Assembly: GCF_004402535.1 (NCBI RefSeq)
Contig: NZ_SOEY01000029.1
Coordinates: 52,179 to 116,178, forward strand
From: Cryobacterium glaciale
GTDB lineage: Bacteria; Actinomycetota; Actinomycetes; Actinomycetales; Microbacteriaceae
Direction: 5' to 3'
DNA length: 64,000 nt
The position numbers and the translations under genes are program-made. Positions 1 through 8,441 of the stretch are shown in pieces (within the stretch, counting starts at the first letter, position 1; every line of letters begins with the position of its first letter). The notes beneath the pieces were generated by a model. That model was not told where the DNA came from. It was given only the letters and a program-made list of their open reading frames with translations, and did not search any database.

Positions 1-1205
1 TGCGCGGATCGGCCGGCACGCAGGTCGTGCAGCGCATGCGGGTAGCGGATGCCGCGGTGCCCACCGCTGACACCGGCCCGACCGGTCTGCTCGTGGAAGA
101 CCTCGACGCGGTGATTCTCGGCGCCCCCGCCACGCACCGCGACGAGAACGTCAGCCTCGACGACCCCGCACTCATTCTGTACACCTCCGGCACGACCGGC
201 CAGCCCAAGGGGGCCCTGCTCACCCACGGCAATATGACCTGGAACAGTTTCAACGTGCTCGTCGACTACGACTTCGTCAGCAGCGACGTGGCCCTCATGA
301 TCGCACCGATGTTCCACGTCGCCTCGCTCGGCATGGGGGTGCTGCCGACCCTGCTCAAGGGCGGCTCGGTCGTGCTCGAACCCCGATTCGAGCCCGGCCG
401 CACCCTGCACCTGATCGAGCAGCACCACGCCACCGTGATCAGCGGCGTGCCCACCACGTACCAGCTGCTCTGCGAGCACCCCGACTGGGACAGCACCGAT
501 ATCAGCTCGCTGCACAAGCTCACCTGCGGTGGTTCGGCGGTGCCGGTGCGGGTGCTCGAAGCCTATGAAAAGCGCGGGTTGGCGTTTTCGGGCGGCTACG
601 GCCTCACTGAGACGGCGCCAGGAGCCACGAGTCTCGCCCCGCACAAATCGCGCGAGAAGGCAGGGTCGGCCGGGCTGCCGCACTTCTTCACCGATGTGCG
701 CATCGTCGACGAGACCGGCACCGAAGTACCCGACGGTGAGGTGGGTGAGATTCAGATCTCGGGGCCGAATGTGATTCGCGAATACTGGAACCGGGCAGAG
801 GCCACCGCCGACAGCTACGCCGGCAACGTCTGGTTTCGATCCGGCGACATGGGCTACACCGACGAACACGGCTACCTCTTCATCTCTGACCGGCTGAAAG
901 ACATGATCATCTCCGGCGGCGAGAACATCTACCCGGCCGAGATCGAGCTGGCCATCTCCGAACTGGAAGCGGTCGCGAGCGTCGCCGTGATCGGGGTACC
1001 CGACGAGAAATGGGGCGAGGTGCCCTGCGCCGTCGTCACCGTGCGCGATGGCTTCAACCTCGAAGCTGACGATATCCAGGCGCACCTGGGCGACCGGCTC
1101 GCCCGCTACAAGATTCCCAAGCGTGTCGTGATCGTCGCCGAGATGCCGCGCACCGCGAGCGGCAAGATTCGCAAGGCCGACCTGCGCCAGGAACACGCCA
1201 GTTAG
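1..1205 (+). CDS. AMP-forming acyl-CoA synthetase, 3' part
   Basis: The gene enters from the left edge in the frame starting at base 3, so the start lies outside the window and about 400 C-terminal residues are visible. The adenylate-forming signatures are clear: the P-loop YTSGTTGQPKG, the A5 motif GYGLTETAP, the hinge region SDRLKDMIISGGENIYPAEIE split around the flexible Asp/Arg, and the C-terminal catalytic Lys in PRTASGKIRK. The enzyme activates a carboxylic acid to its acyl-AMP and then its CoA thioester in the cytosol. FadD-type fatty acid ligases and feruloyl/coumaroyl-CoA synthetases share these motifs. The aromatic genes downstream make an aromatic substrate possible, but the sequence alone does not decide this. 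Confidence 0.9.
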   Translation, partial: RGSAGTQVVQRMRVADAAVPTADTGPTGLLVEDLDAVILGAPATHRDENVSLDDPALILYTSGTTGQPKGALLTHGNMTWNSFNVLVDYDFVSSDVALMIAPMFHVASLGMGVLPTLLKGGSVVLEPRFEPGRTLHLIEQHHATVISGVPTTYQLLCEHPDWDSTDISSLHKLTCGGSAVPVRVLEAYEKRGLAFSGGYGLTETAPGATSLAPHKSREKAGSAGLPHFFTDVRIVDETGTEVPDGEVGEIQISGPNVIREYWNRAEATADSYAGNVWFRSGDMGYTDEHGYLFISDRLKDMIISGGENIYPAEIELAISELEAVASVAVIGVPDEKWGEVPCAVVTVRDGFNLEADDIQAHLGDRLARYKIPKRVVIVAEMPRTASGKIRKADLRQEHAS

Positions 1206-1324
1206 AGGGTCGCAGTTGTCGGGTGCTTGAGGAGCGAGTGGTAATGCCAAGGTCGCCAGGATCCGGCTGATCGAATACGACCGCGCCGCGAACCAGCGGC
1301 CACGCCCACCTCGCTCAAACCACG

Positions 1325-1826
1325 CTACCTGAGTCCCACTTCTTGGTGACTGTCAACAGCCGATGCCTCTTTCAGGGCGACGAGGGCGTCGTTCCTGAAG
1401 CAGAGGGCAGAAAAGCGGTCCTCGTGCGTTCCCGGCAGGAGCTCAACCGAATCGTGCGCGGTGGTTAGGCCGGCAATCTGAATTTTTACTTTGTCTTGGG
1501 ATGACCAGAACCAAGGCGTCGCTGTGTAGGGTTCCGTGTATCCCAGAATTGGTCGGGCGGCCTGGCGGGCCTGATCGGTGGCGTTCTGCACTGATTCCAG
1601 CCGAACCAGTGCCTCTGCCCAGGGACCGGGGAAACGAGCGCAGTCTCCGAGCGCCCGATTCTTCGACCAGCACGTCCTTCGACAGTGGCGGTCGCTGGTC
1701 CGGCTGCTGGTCGTCCTCACTTACGAGCAGGATGGATCCCGCGTAGCCCCCTGACCGGAGGCTGTCGACGAGCTGGACACCGGAGTGGCTTGCCCCGATC
1801 ACTATGGTTCCGAATTCAGTGTTCAC
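1325..1826 (-). pseudogene. Ferredoxin--NAD(P)+ reductase remnant with large internal deletion and frameshift
   Basis: The N-terminal frame (about 57 residues from a GTG at 1826) carries an FAD-binding beta-alpha-beta segment, TIVIGASHSGVQLVDSLR, then PPLSKDVL, as in the putidaredoxin/rubredoxin reductase family. The C-terminal signature RLESVQNATDQA followed by PWFWSSQ lies in another frame ending at 1325. Family members are about 400 residues, but the two ends are nearly abutted here, so some 200 central residues (NAD-binding domain) are gone and the ends are out of frame. The GTG start overlaps the ferredoxin stop, preserving the original operon coupling. The 119 bp between 1206 and 1324 show nothing recognisable. 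Confidence 0.8.
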
Positions 1827-2146
1827 AAGTACGCGGGAGGAACTGTTACATCGAGAGACTCGAGCTGTCCACCCATGATGATTTGGCAGCCGAGTCGGGA
1901 CCCCAGAGTCCGCGGCGACTCGGTCGACTCGAGCATCTCCTCTTCGTCCTCAGACATCGCGGGAAGATTGTGTCGGTCGCTTTCGGTGACGTACACGTGG
2001 CACGTGGCACACATGGCCTGGCCGCCGCATTCACCGATGATGCCGGGAACGGAATTCTCCAGCGCGGCTCGCATCAGCGTTCGGCCCGAGTCGCAGACGA
2101 TCTCCGTTGAGGAGCCGTCGGGATAGGCGAAGTTTATGATTGGCAT
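1823..2146 (-). CDS. [2Fe-2S] ferredoxin, putidaredoxin/adrenodoxin type
   Basis: This 107-residue protein is the only intact frame in the decayed P450 locus. Cluster ligands are visible as a CX5CX2C arrangement (GECGGQAMCATCHVYV) plus a fourth Cys in SRLGCQI near the C terminus, typical of ferredoxins that pass electrons from an NAD(P)H reductase to a cytochrome P450. The ATG at 2146 starts 2 bp after the P450 stop at 2148, as in normal P450-ferredoxin pairs. The same frame stays open upstream into P450 sequence, producing an artificial 263-residue fusion, so the ATG at 2146 is the sensible start. With both partners broken, the protein may now be orphaned or merely not yet decayed. Confidence 0.75.
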   Translation of the reverse strand: MPIINFAYPDGSSTEIVCDSGRTLMRAALENSVPGIIGECGGQAMCATCHVYVTESDRHNLPAMSEDEEEMLESTESPRTLGSRLGCQIIMGGQLESLDVTVPPAYL

Positions 2147-2147
2147 G

Positions 2148-2614
2148 TCAACTCCACATGATCGGAAGATCGGTGTAGCCGCGGAAGACCCAGCCGCCCA
2201 TTTTTGACTGGCGGTCGTCTGCAAGGCGAAGTGTGGGGAATCGGCGGTATAGCTCGGGACCGCGATCCGGCCAATGGATTCTTCGGCCGCCCACCGTCCG
2301 GCGCACATGTGATCGCCGCTTCCGAATCCGAGCTGTCGCCGGCTAGGTCGATCAATGTTGAAGACATTGGGTGACGGGACAACGGCGTCGTCTCGGTTGC
2401 CGGCCGCCAGGACTAGACCGATCTCCGTGTTGGCGGCGATCTTGAAGCCGTCGACAACGCTGGACTGGGTGGTCTGGCGCGTGATCATGCCGATTGGCGA
2501 GTAGTAGCGCACACTCTCGTCGAAGATCCGGTCCCAGAGCCCAGGCTCGGCGGTGGCGCGTGTCCGGACTAGCGGATTTTCGTCGAGCAGAGCGGCCATA
2601 GCCGTCAATCTCAC
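2148..2614 (-). pseudogene. Cytochrome P450 remnant, 5' truncated and frameshifted
   Basis: Only the C-terminal third of a P450 remains. The I-helix end and K-helix region are followed by the ExxR-equivalent stretch (FDESVRYYSP) and the heme-binding loop LGFGSGDHMCAGRW with its Cys ligand. After RIAVP the frame breaks. Reading one frame over restores ELYRRFPTLRLADD and the family C terminus VFRGYTDLPIMWS, which stops at 2148. A single-base indel near 2254-2259 (a G/C run) therefore separates the two parts. The 5' side ends abruptly near 2614, where a truncated IclR gene on the other strand begins, so one deletion removed both N termini. Confidence 0.85.
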
Positions 2615-3008
2615 GGAAGTCGGTGGACGATTGCCGTTTTACGCAACGTCAAGTGGAATCGTGCTTCTCGCTTTTAGTCCGCCTGATGTGCGGGACCGCG
2701 CACTGTCCACAACCACCGGCCACCGTCCGCCTTTAGCGCGAGGATCCATCGTCGGCGACCTCAGCGCCTCTATTGATTTGGCTCGTCGTCAAGGATTTGC
2801 CGTAACCCGTGGGCTTATTCGCCCTGAGGCGGCTGCCGTAGCCGTGCCGATCTTCGATTCCCTGGATGTTCCCTTGGCCGCTCTTGCCTTCGTTGTGTCG
2901 ACGGGCGATTCCTACGGGGGAAGGCTGGACGGTCTGCTGGACCTGTTGAAGCCGGCCGCGAAGCGAATTGCAGTGGCAGTGCGGCGGGGGCAGTCAAATG
3001 TCTCATAG
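2615..3008 (+). pseudogene. IclR-family regulator remnant, HTH domain missing
   Basis: The open frame encodes only the effector-binding half of an IclR protein: VGGRLPFYATSSGIVLLAF matches the start of the ligand domain, and VAVPIFDSLDVPLAALAFV matches the conserved PIFD/AAL segment near its end. There is no winged-helix domain. The sequence begins at the junction with the truncated P450 on the opposite strand, so a regulator originally divergent from the P450 operon was fused head-to-head with it by a deletion. It cannot bind DNA as it stands. The 50 bp after it (3009-3058) show no gene. Confidence 0.8.
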
Positions 3009-3058
3009 TGCCACAATCACGCGAAACAGGGTTTGTGCCGGAGCACGCGCGTTCAGGG

Positions 3059-3664
3059 TCAATCCGCCGGCGGCGCGGCATCCGTTCCATTCAGCTCGTC
3101 AATGAGCACCAAACCCCGCTCGGCCCACTCGATCTCGTGCTCGGCCCGCGCGATCAACCCCACATAGGTGTAACGCTTATAGGCGCGGATGCTCGCGTGC
3201 TCGCTCGCCGGAGCGTGGCCGAGGCGTTTTTCGAGCATGGCGCTCGTTCCGGTGTCGATCTCGCGCACCTTCTCGAGCCACTCGACCCGCTGTTCGTCGA
3301 AGTTCGCGATATGCGCGCGCAGTTGCGCGCGGGCCGCGTCCGGCTCGGCCCACTCGAGGTAGGCAGCCTTGAGGTGGGCCGGGTCGCGCTCCCGGGTGTA
3401 GCTGAGCGGCTCGTTCATCCAGGCGCGAAAGGCATCCAGGCCTGCCTCGGTCACGTGGTACTCGCGTTTCTTGCCGCGCGGCCCCCACGGAACCTCGGTG
3501 CCGACGAGCAGCCCGTCGGCCTCCATGCGGCGCAGCTCCGGATAGATCTGCGAGTCGGGGGCATGCCAGACATGCGAAACGGATGCCTGGAACGCTTTCG
3601 ACAGGTCGTAACCGGTCATTGGTTCCACGGTGAGGAGCGCCAGCAGTGCATGTCGAAGGCTCAC
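3059..3664 (-). CDS. PadR-family transcriptional regulator of vanAB (putative VanR)
   Basis: This 201-residue protein has an N-terminal PadR winged helix (residues 1-80: LLALLTVEPMTGYDLSKAF, then SQIYPELRRMEADGLLVG) and a C-terminal helical dimerisation domain. PadR proteins repress phenolic-acid genes and are released by the phenolic substrate or its CoA ester. It is transcribed divergently from vanA across a 96-bp spacer holding one strong dyad at 3699-3732. The layout matches PadR-type VanR repressors of vanAB in other actinobacteria, so vanillate-responsive repression with autoregulation is inferred. The effector is not shown by the sequence. Confidence 0.85.
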   Translation of the reverse strand: MSLRHALLALLTVEPMTGYDLSKAFQASVSHVWHAPDSQIYPELRRMEADGLLVGTEVPWGPRGKKREYHVTEAGLDAFRAWMNEPLSYTRERDPAHLKAAYLEWAEPDAARAQLRAHIANFDEQRVEWLEKVREIDTGTSAMLEKRLGHAPASEHASIRAYKRYTYVGLIARAEHEIEWAERGLVLIDELNGTDAAPPAD

Positions 3665-3698
3665 GATTTCCCCTTTCGGTCTTGTCAGTACCTACCAG

Positions 3699-3732
3699 CA
3701 TAGATAGTCTGAACCTAAGCTAACTATCTATG
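3699..3732. promoter_or_regulatory. Operator dyad between padR and vanA
   Basis: The perfect 10-bp inverted repeat CATAGATAGT ... ACTATCTATG has a 14-bp spacer and sits midway between the divergent regulator and vanA starts. Weaker symmetry continues outward (CCTACC on the left, GGTAG on the right). The AT-rich arms stand out in this GC-rich genome and resemble ATGTA/TAGAT-type PadR sites. The vanA ribosome-binding site GGAGG follows at about 3750. It is probably the repressor site for both promoters. Confidence 0.7.
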
Positions 3733-3760
3733 GGGATAGGTAGCTGACCGGAGGCTATCA

Positions 3761-4882
3761 ATGACGATCATCCAGACCAAGAGTTCGACCACGAACAAGG
3801 TGCTCAACTACCCCCTGAACGCCTGGTACGTCGCCGCCTGGGACCACGAAGTCACCCGCAAGCTGATCTCCCGCACGGTCGCCGACAAGCCGCTCGCCAT
3901 CTACCGTGCCGAAGACGGCCGACCGGTGGCGCTCGCCGATGCCTGCTGGCACCGCCTCGCCCCGCTGTCCCAGGGCAAGCTGCTCGCCAAGGACGAAATC
4001 CAGTGCCCGTATCACGGCATCGTCTACAACTCGGCCGGCCGCTGCGTGTCGATGCCCGCCCAGGAGACCATCAACCCGAGCGCGACCGTGCCCTCGTACC
4101 CGGTTGTCGAACGCCACCGTTTTCTCTGGGTCTGGCTCGGCGATGCGACCCTCGCCAACCCCGACACCATCCCCGACATGCACCAGATGGACCACCCAGA
4201 GTGGGCCGGCGACGGCCTCACCATTCCGGTCACCTGCAACTACCAGCTCGTGCTCGACAACCTGATGGACCTCACCCACGAAGAATTCGTGCACGGCTCG
4301 AGCATCGGCCAGGCCGAGCTGAGCGAATCCGATTTCGAGGTCACCCACGATGACACCACCGTCACCGTCTCGCGCTGGATGCACAATATCGACGCCCCGC
4401 CGTTCTGGCTGAAGAACATGCGTGACAAGTTTCCGGGTTTCACCGGCAAGGTCGACCGGTGGCAGATCATCCACTTCGAAGCGCCCTCGACCATCAATAT
4501 CGATGTCGGAGTCGCCAAGGCCGGCACCGGCGCGCCCGAAGGCGATCGCAGCCAGGGCGTCAACGGCTACGTCATGAACACGATCACCCCCGAAACGGCC
4601 CGCAGCGCGCACTACTTTTGGGCCTTCATGCGCAACTACCGACTGGAAAGCCAGCTGATCACCTCGCAGCTACGCGCCGGGGTCTCCGGCGTGTTCAAGG
4701 AAGATGAGGACATGCTCCTCGCGCAGCAGACCGCCATCGACGCCAACCCCGACTACGAGTTCTACAACCTCAACATTGACGCCGGCGGTCTGTGGGTGCG
4801 CCGACTCATTGAGCGGATGCTCGAGGCCGAAGGCCGCACGGTCTCCGCCGGCCGCACTGGCCGCGTTCGCGACGCCGACTAG
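3761..4882 (+). CDS. vanA: Vanillate O-demethylase oxygenase subunit (Rieske oxygenase)
   Basis: With VanB, this 373-residue oxygenase demethylates vanillate to protocatechuate plus formaldehyde. The N-terminal Rieske domain shows the [2Fe-2S] ligands in DACWHRLAPL (CxH) and IQCPYHGIVYN (CxxH). The mononuclear iron site is visible in NLMDLTHEEFVHGSS (Asp and two His), followed by the C-terminal catalytic domain. Length fits the family (about 350-375). GGAGG lies 7 bp before the ATG. It precedes vanB by 12 bp and feeds the pca genes 6 kb away. Related Rieske demethylases act on other methoxy-aromatics, but vanAB is the best fit. Confidence 0.9.
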   Translation: MTIIQTKSSTTNKVLNYPLNAWYVAAWDHEVTRKLISRTVADKPLAIYRAEDGRPVALADACWHRLAPLSQGKLLAKDEIQCPYHGIVYNSAGRCVSMPAQETINPSATVPSYPVVERHRFLWVWLGDATLANPDTIPDMHQMDHPEWAGDGLTIPVTCNYQLVLDNLMDLTHEEFVHGSSIGQAELSESDFEVTHDDTTVTVSRWMHNIDAPPFWLKNMRDKFPGFTGKVDRWQIIHFEAPSTINIDVGVAKAGTGAPEGDRSQGVNGYVMNTITPETARSAHYFWAFMRNYRLESQLITSQLRAGVSGVFKEDEDMLLAQQTAIDANPDYEFYNLNIDAGGLWVRRLIERMLEAEGRTVSAGRTGRVRDAD

Positions 4883-4894
4883 GCGGGCACGACC

Positions 4895-5902
4895 ATGGCA
4901 GCCACCAATATTGAGGTCTGGCAGCAGGCGACGGTCGTGGAGACCGTGGCCGTCGCCACCAACATCCAGCGCATCGTGCTGGCGCCAACCTCACCCAAAC
5001 GGGCCGAACCGGGTTCGCACCTCGACCTGTTCGTGACTATCGACGGCGAGCGGCACAAACGCTCATACTCCGTCGTCGACTCCACCGCGGACGGCTCGCG
5101 GGTCGCGATCAGCGTGCTGCAAGCGCCGACGTCCCGCGGCGGCTCGATCTTCATGCACGCTGTGCAGCCGGGCGACACACTTGAGATCACCCAGCCGCTG
5201 CAGAACTTTCCGCTGCGGGTCGGCGCGCCCAGCTACGTGCTGTTGGCCGGCGGTATCGGCGTGACCGCGATCGTCAATATGGCGCGGGTGCTGAAGAATC
5301 TCGGGGCGAATTACACGCTCGTCTACGCGGCGCGCAGTCGCGAGCGCATGGCCTACCTGCCCGAGCTGCTCGCGCTGCACGGCGACAGGCTGCGGGTGCA
5401 CATTGACGACGAGGGCACGCAATTGTCGGTGGCCGAGTTGGTCGGCAGCGTCGACCCGCACGCCGAGCTCTACATGTGCGGGCCGATCCGCCTGATGGAT
5501 GCGGTGCGCCGCGCCTGGCGCGAACGCGAGCTCAACTACCCCAACCTGCGGTTCGAAACCTTCGGCAACAGCGGCTGGTACGACCCGGAGGAGTTCATCG
5601 TGCGGGTACCGCGCCTCGGCGTCGAAGCGCGCGTGCCGGCCGGCCGCTCGATGCTCGAAGCCCTCGAAGATGCCGGCGTCGAGATGATGTTCGACTGCCG
5701 CAAGGGCGAATGTGGCCTGTGCGAGGTCAAGGTACTCGCGCTCGAGGGTGCCATCGACCACCGCGACGTGTTCTACAGCGAACGCCAGCAGCACGCCGCC
5801 GCGAAAATGTGCTGCTGCGTCTCCCGCGCCGTCACCTCGCCCACCGGCCTGCAAGCGGATGCCGCGCGCGGCCCCGCGATCGTCACGATCGCCGTCTCCT
5901 AG
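4895..5902 (+). CDS. vanB: Vanillate O-demethylase reductase subunit
   Basis: This 335-residue class IA reductase passes electrons from NAD(P)H to the VanA Rieske centre. The order is a flavin-binding barrel (HKRSYSVVDS), an NAD(P)-binding domain (VLLAGGIGVTAIVNM; ELYMCGP), then a C-terminal plant-type [2Fe-2S] domain with ligands in FDCRKGECGLCEVKV and a final Cys in MCCCVSRAV. The domain order is that of phthalate dioxygenase reductase-like enzymes. It is in one operon with vanA and is followed by a strong hairpin at 5915. Confidence 0.9.
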   Translation: MAATNIEVWQQATVVETVAVATNIQRIVLAPTSPKRAEPGSHLDLFVTIDGERHKRSYSVVDSTADGSRVAISVLQAPTSRGGSIFMHAVQPGDTLEITQPLQNFPLRVGAPSYVLLAGGIGVTAIVNMARVLKNLGANYTLVYAARSRERMAYLPELLALHGDRLRVHIDDEGTQLSVAELVGSVDPHAELYMCGPIRLMDAVRRAWRERELNYPNLRFETFGNSGWYDPEEFIVRVPRLGVEARVPAGRSMLEALEDAGVEMMFDCRKGECGLCEVKVLALEGAIDHRDVFYSERQQHAAAKMCCCVSRAVTSPTGLQADAARGPAIVTIAVS

Positions 5903-5914
5903 CCCGCTCCACAA

Positions 5915-5957
5915 CACAGCGGATGCCCCGGCGAGTTACGCCGGGGCATCCGCTGTG
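5915..5957. terminator. Bidirectional hairpin terminator between vanB and the ABC operon
   Basis: A perfect 17-bp inverted repeat (CACAGCGGATGCCCCGG and its complement, plus an inner CG pair) surrounds a short AGTTA loop. It lies between two convergent operons, 12 bp after the vanB stop and 9 bp beyond the ABC ATPase stop. There is no clear T-tract. The stem contains the recurrent GCGGATGC octamer on each strand. Confidence 0.75.
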
Positions 5958-5966
5958 TGAGTGCTC

Positions 5967-6827
5967 CTATTTGAGCGACGCCCGTCGCTGCGCGGTGATC
6001 TGCTCGGTGACCGGGCCGAGCTTGGCACGCTGAATCTCGGCGTAGACGTGTGAGCGCAGTTCCATGAAGCGGGGGAGTGCGCGGGTGTTGAGTTGGTCGC
6101 GTTCTTCGGGCAGGTCGATTTTGAGGTCTTCCTGCACGACGGTCGGGGAGCTGGAGAGCACGATGACGCGCTCCCCGAGGTAGACCGACTCGTCGATGTC
6201 GTGGGTGACGAACAGAATGGTCACGCCGAGCTGCTTCCAGATGGTGCGGATGAGGTCCTCAAGGTCGGCGCGGGTCTGCGCGTCGACGGCCGCGAAGGGC
6301 TCATCCATCAGCAGCACCTGAGGGCGGTAAGCGACGGCGCGGGCGATGGCCACTCGCTGCTGCATGCCGCCGGACAGCTGCCAGGGATAGCTCTTGGGCA
6401 CGTGGTCCAGTCCGACCGACTTCAGGGCGGCATCCACGAGCGCGGCGCGTTCGGCTTTGGGCACCTTCTGGTTTTTCAGGGGCAGTTCGACGTTGGCGCG
6501 CACGGTCATCCAGGGAAAGAGGCTGCGGCCGTATTCCTGAAAGACGACGGCCATCGATTTGGGCGGGCCGGTGACTTTGCTTCCGTTCAGTTCGACGGTG
6601 CCGCTGGTCTGTTCCATGAGGCCGGAGATGCACTTGAGCAGGGTGGTCTTGCCCGAGCCGGAGGGCCCGACGAGGCAGACCAGTTCGCCCTCGGCGAGGT
6701 CGAAGGTGAGGTCGCGCACGGCCTCGACTTCGCCGCCTGGCACCTTGTAGATCTTCTGCAGGCCGCGCACCGAGAGCATCGGCACGGTCTTGACGGGCTG
6801 GTTCATGGTGGTCTCGCTAACTGTCAT
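5967..6827 (-). CDS. ABC transporter ATP-binding protein, SsuB/TauB type
   Basis: This 286-residue ATPase energises the importer encoded upstream. Motifs are Walker A GPSGSGKTTLLKCI, signature LSGGMQQRVAIARAVA, and Walker B VLLMDEPFAAVD followed by a switch His in FVTHDIDES. It belongs to the nitrate/sulfonate/taurine subfamily, which also transports aromatic acids and pyrimidine precursors. It is the last gene of a four-gene minus-strand operon and its start overlaps the preceding permease by 11 bp. The neighbouring aromatic genes suggest a benzoate-like or phenolic substrate, by inference only. Confidence 0.9.
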   Translation of the reverse strand: MTVSETTMNQPVKTVPMLSVRGLQKIYKVPGGEVEAVRDLTFDLAEGELVCLVGPSGSGKTTLLKCISGLMEQTSGTVELNGSKVTGPPKSMAVVFQEYGRSLFPWMTVRANVELPLKNQKVPKAERAALVDAALKSVGLDHVPKSYPWQLSGGMQQRVAIARAVAYRPQVLLMDEPFAAVDAQTRADLEDLIRTIWKQLGVTILFVTHDIDESVYLGERVIVLSSSPTVVQEDLKIDLPEERDQLNTRALPRFMELRSHVYAEIQRAKLGPVTEQITAQRRASLK

Positions 6828-7590
6828 GAGTGATTTCCTTCAGACCGTGGTACCAGTGCAGTACCCGTCGTTCGACGAATTGGAAGATGATAGCCAGGCC
6901 CAGGCCGATCAGGCCGAGTACGACGATGCCGCTCCACATTTCGGGGATGGCGAAGTTGCGTTGGAACTGAACGATCGTGAAGCCGAGGCCCGACGACGAG
7001 GCGAACATCTCGCTGATCACCATCAGAATCAGGCCGATCGACAGTGACTGGCGCACTCCGGCCATGATCTGTGGCGTCACTGCGGGGAGCACGAAATAGC
7101 GGATGCGTGCGAAGCCGGCAATACCGTAGCTGCGGCAGCTGTCGTTGAGTACGGAGTCGACGGCGCGAACACCCTCGACGGTGTTGAGCAGCACCGGCCA
7201 GATGGCGCCGGAGATGATGACGGCAACCTTCATACTGTCGTTGACGCCGATGAGCAGCATGAGCAGCGGCACCAGCACCGGCGGTGGGATGGCGCGAAAG
7301 AATTCGAGCAGCGGTTCGAGCAGATTGCGCAGCCAGCGGGTGGAGCCGATGAGCAGGCCGAGCACGATGCCGAGGCCGATGGCGAAGAACAGGCCGACCG
7401 CGAGGCGGCCGAGGCTCGGCAGCACGTCCTCGAAGAAGCGGTCCCCGATCCACGTTGTCCACAGGGTCTGGGCGAGTTCGATGGGCTTGGGCACGAAGAA
7501 GTTCGTGGAGCCGAAGGACAGCGCGTACCAGAGCACGATGAGCACAATGGGAAGGCCGACGAAGTAGGCGATGCGTTTGAGGGGACTCAC
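6817..7590 (-). CDS. ABC transporter permease, SsuC/TauC type
   Basis: This 257-residue BinDingProtein-dependent permease has about six hydrophobic segments and the cytoplasmic EAA-type loop (CRSYGIAGFARIRYFVLPAVTPQIMAGVRQ). It starts with GTG at 7590 overlapping the stop of the second permease (GTGA), so translation is coupled. Two different permeases in one operon indicate a heterodimeric channel. Its substrate specificity is not readable from sequence. Confidence 0.88.
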   Translation of the reverse strand: MSPLKRIAYFVGLPIVLIVLWYALSFGSTNFFVPKPIELAQTLWTTWIGDRFFEDVLPSLGRLAVGLFFAIGLGIVLGLLIGSTRWLRNLLEPLLEFFRAIPPPVLVPLLMLLIGVNDSMKVAVIISGAIWPVLLNTVEGVRAVDSVLNDSCRSYGIAGFARIRYFVLPAVTPQIMAGVRQSLSIGLILMVISEMFASSSGLGFTIVQFQRNFAIPEMWSGIVVLGLIGLGLAIIFQFVERRVLHWYHGLKEITHDS

Positions 7591-8390
7591 AGGACGACTT
7601 CTCCTCTCACGGAGGGATGCCAGCTCAGCACCCGTTTTTCAATGATGCGGGCGCCGAGGTTGATCAGTACGCCGATCATGCCGGTGGCCAGCACGAGGGC
7701 ATACATCGACGAGATGGCGCCGCCGGACTGGGTGAGCGCGATCTGCTTACCGAGGCCGGGGGTGCCGATGATGAGTTCGGCGGTGATCGCCAAAATCAAT
7801 GCCACCGCTGCGGCCAGGCGCAGACCGGTCATCAGATACGGCAGGGCGGTGGGCCAGATTACGTAGCGTACCCGGGCGAGCCGGCCGAGGCCGTAACTTT
7901 TCGCGGTGTCGTTGGCCACGGCATCCACATCGGCGATGCCGTAGAGCAGCTGCAGCAACACCTGCCAGAACGAGGCATAGACCACCAGCAGCAGGGTCGA
8001 CTCGATGCTGGTGCCGAAGATCAGCACGGCGAGCGGAATGAGTGCGACCGAGGGGATCGGGCGCAAAAACTCGATCGTGGTGTGGGTGGCCCGGCGGAGG
8101 AACCGACTGGAGCCGATGATGAGGCCGACGACGATCGCGGCGACCGTGGCAATGAAAAGGCCAAGGGCCCAGCTCGTCATGGTGTCGGCGACGTCTTTCC
8201 AGAACGCGGCCTCGGTCAGGTACTGGCCGAGGCGCGCGAGCACCTCACTGGCCGGTGGCAGGTAGCGGTCGCTGACCAGGCCGAGGCGGGGAGCGGCTTC
8301 CCAGATCAGGAAGAACAGGATAATTCCGCCGATGCCCAGACCCAAAGCTTTCGCTTTCGGACCGGCAGCAGCGCTACGTTGTTTTCTCAT
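7587..8390 (-). CDS. ABC transporter permease, SsuC/TauC type (second subunit)
   Basis: This 267-residue inner-membrane permease is homologous to its downstream partner. One transmembrane segment lies near residues 15-35, five more follow, and the EAA loop is KSYGLGRLARVRYVIWPTALPY. It probably pairs with the other permease and the ATPase. The preceding binding-protein gene ends 51 bp upstream, so all four genes are likely one transcript read from the 9.4-9.57 kb promoter region. Confidence 0.88.
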   Translation of the reverse strand: MRKQRSAAAGPKAKALGLGIGGIILFFLIWEAAPRLGLVSDRYLPPASEVLARLGQYLTEAAFWKDVADTMTSWALGLFIATVAAIVVGLIIGSSRFLRRATHTTIEFLRPIPSVALIPLAVLIFGTSIESTLLLVVYASFWQVLLQLLYGIADVDAVANDTAKSYGLGRLARVRYVIWPTALPYLMTGLRLAAAVALILAITAELIIGTPGLGKQIALTQSGGAISSMYALVLATGMIGVLINLGARIIEKRVLSWHPSVRGEVVL

Positions 8391-8441
8391 TCTGGCAAGC
8401 CACTTCCTCGTGGTCGGTGCGATTCAAACGGATGCTGCGAA

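Noticed and set aside
1823..2614. A natural P450-ferredoxin fusion protein of 263 residues
   Set aside because: The P450 part is frameshifted before its own C terminus, which is readable in another frame. The apparent fusion is an artefact of that frameshift, and a proper ferredoxin ATG lies at 2146.
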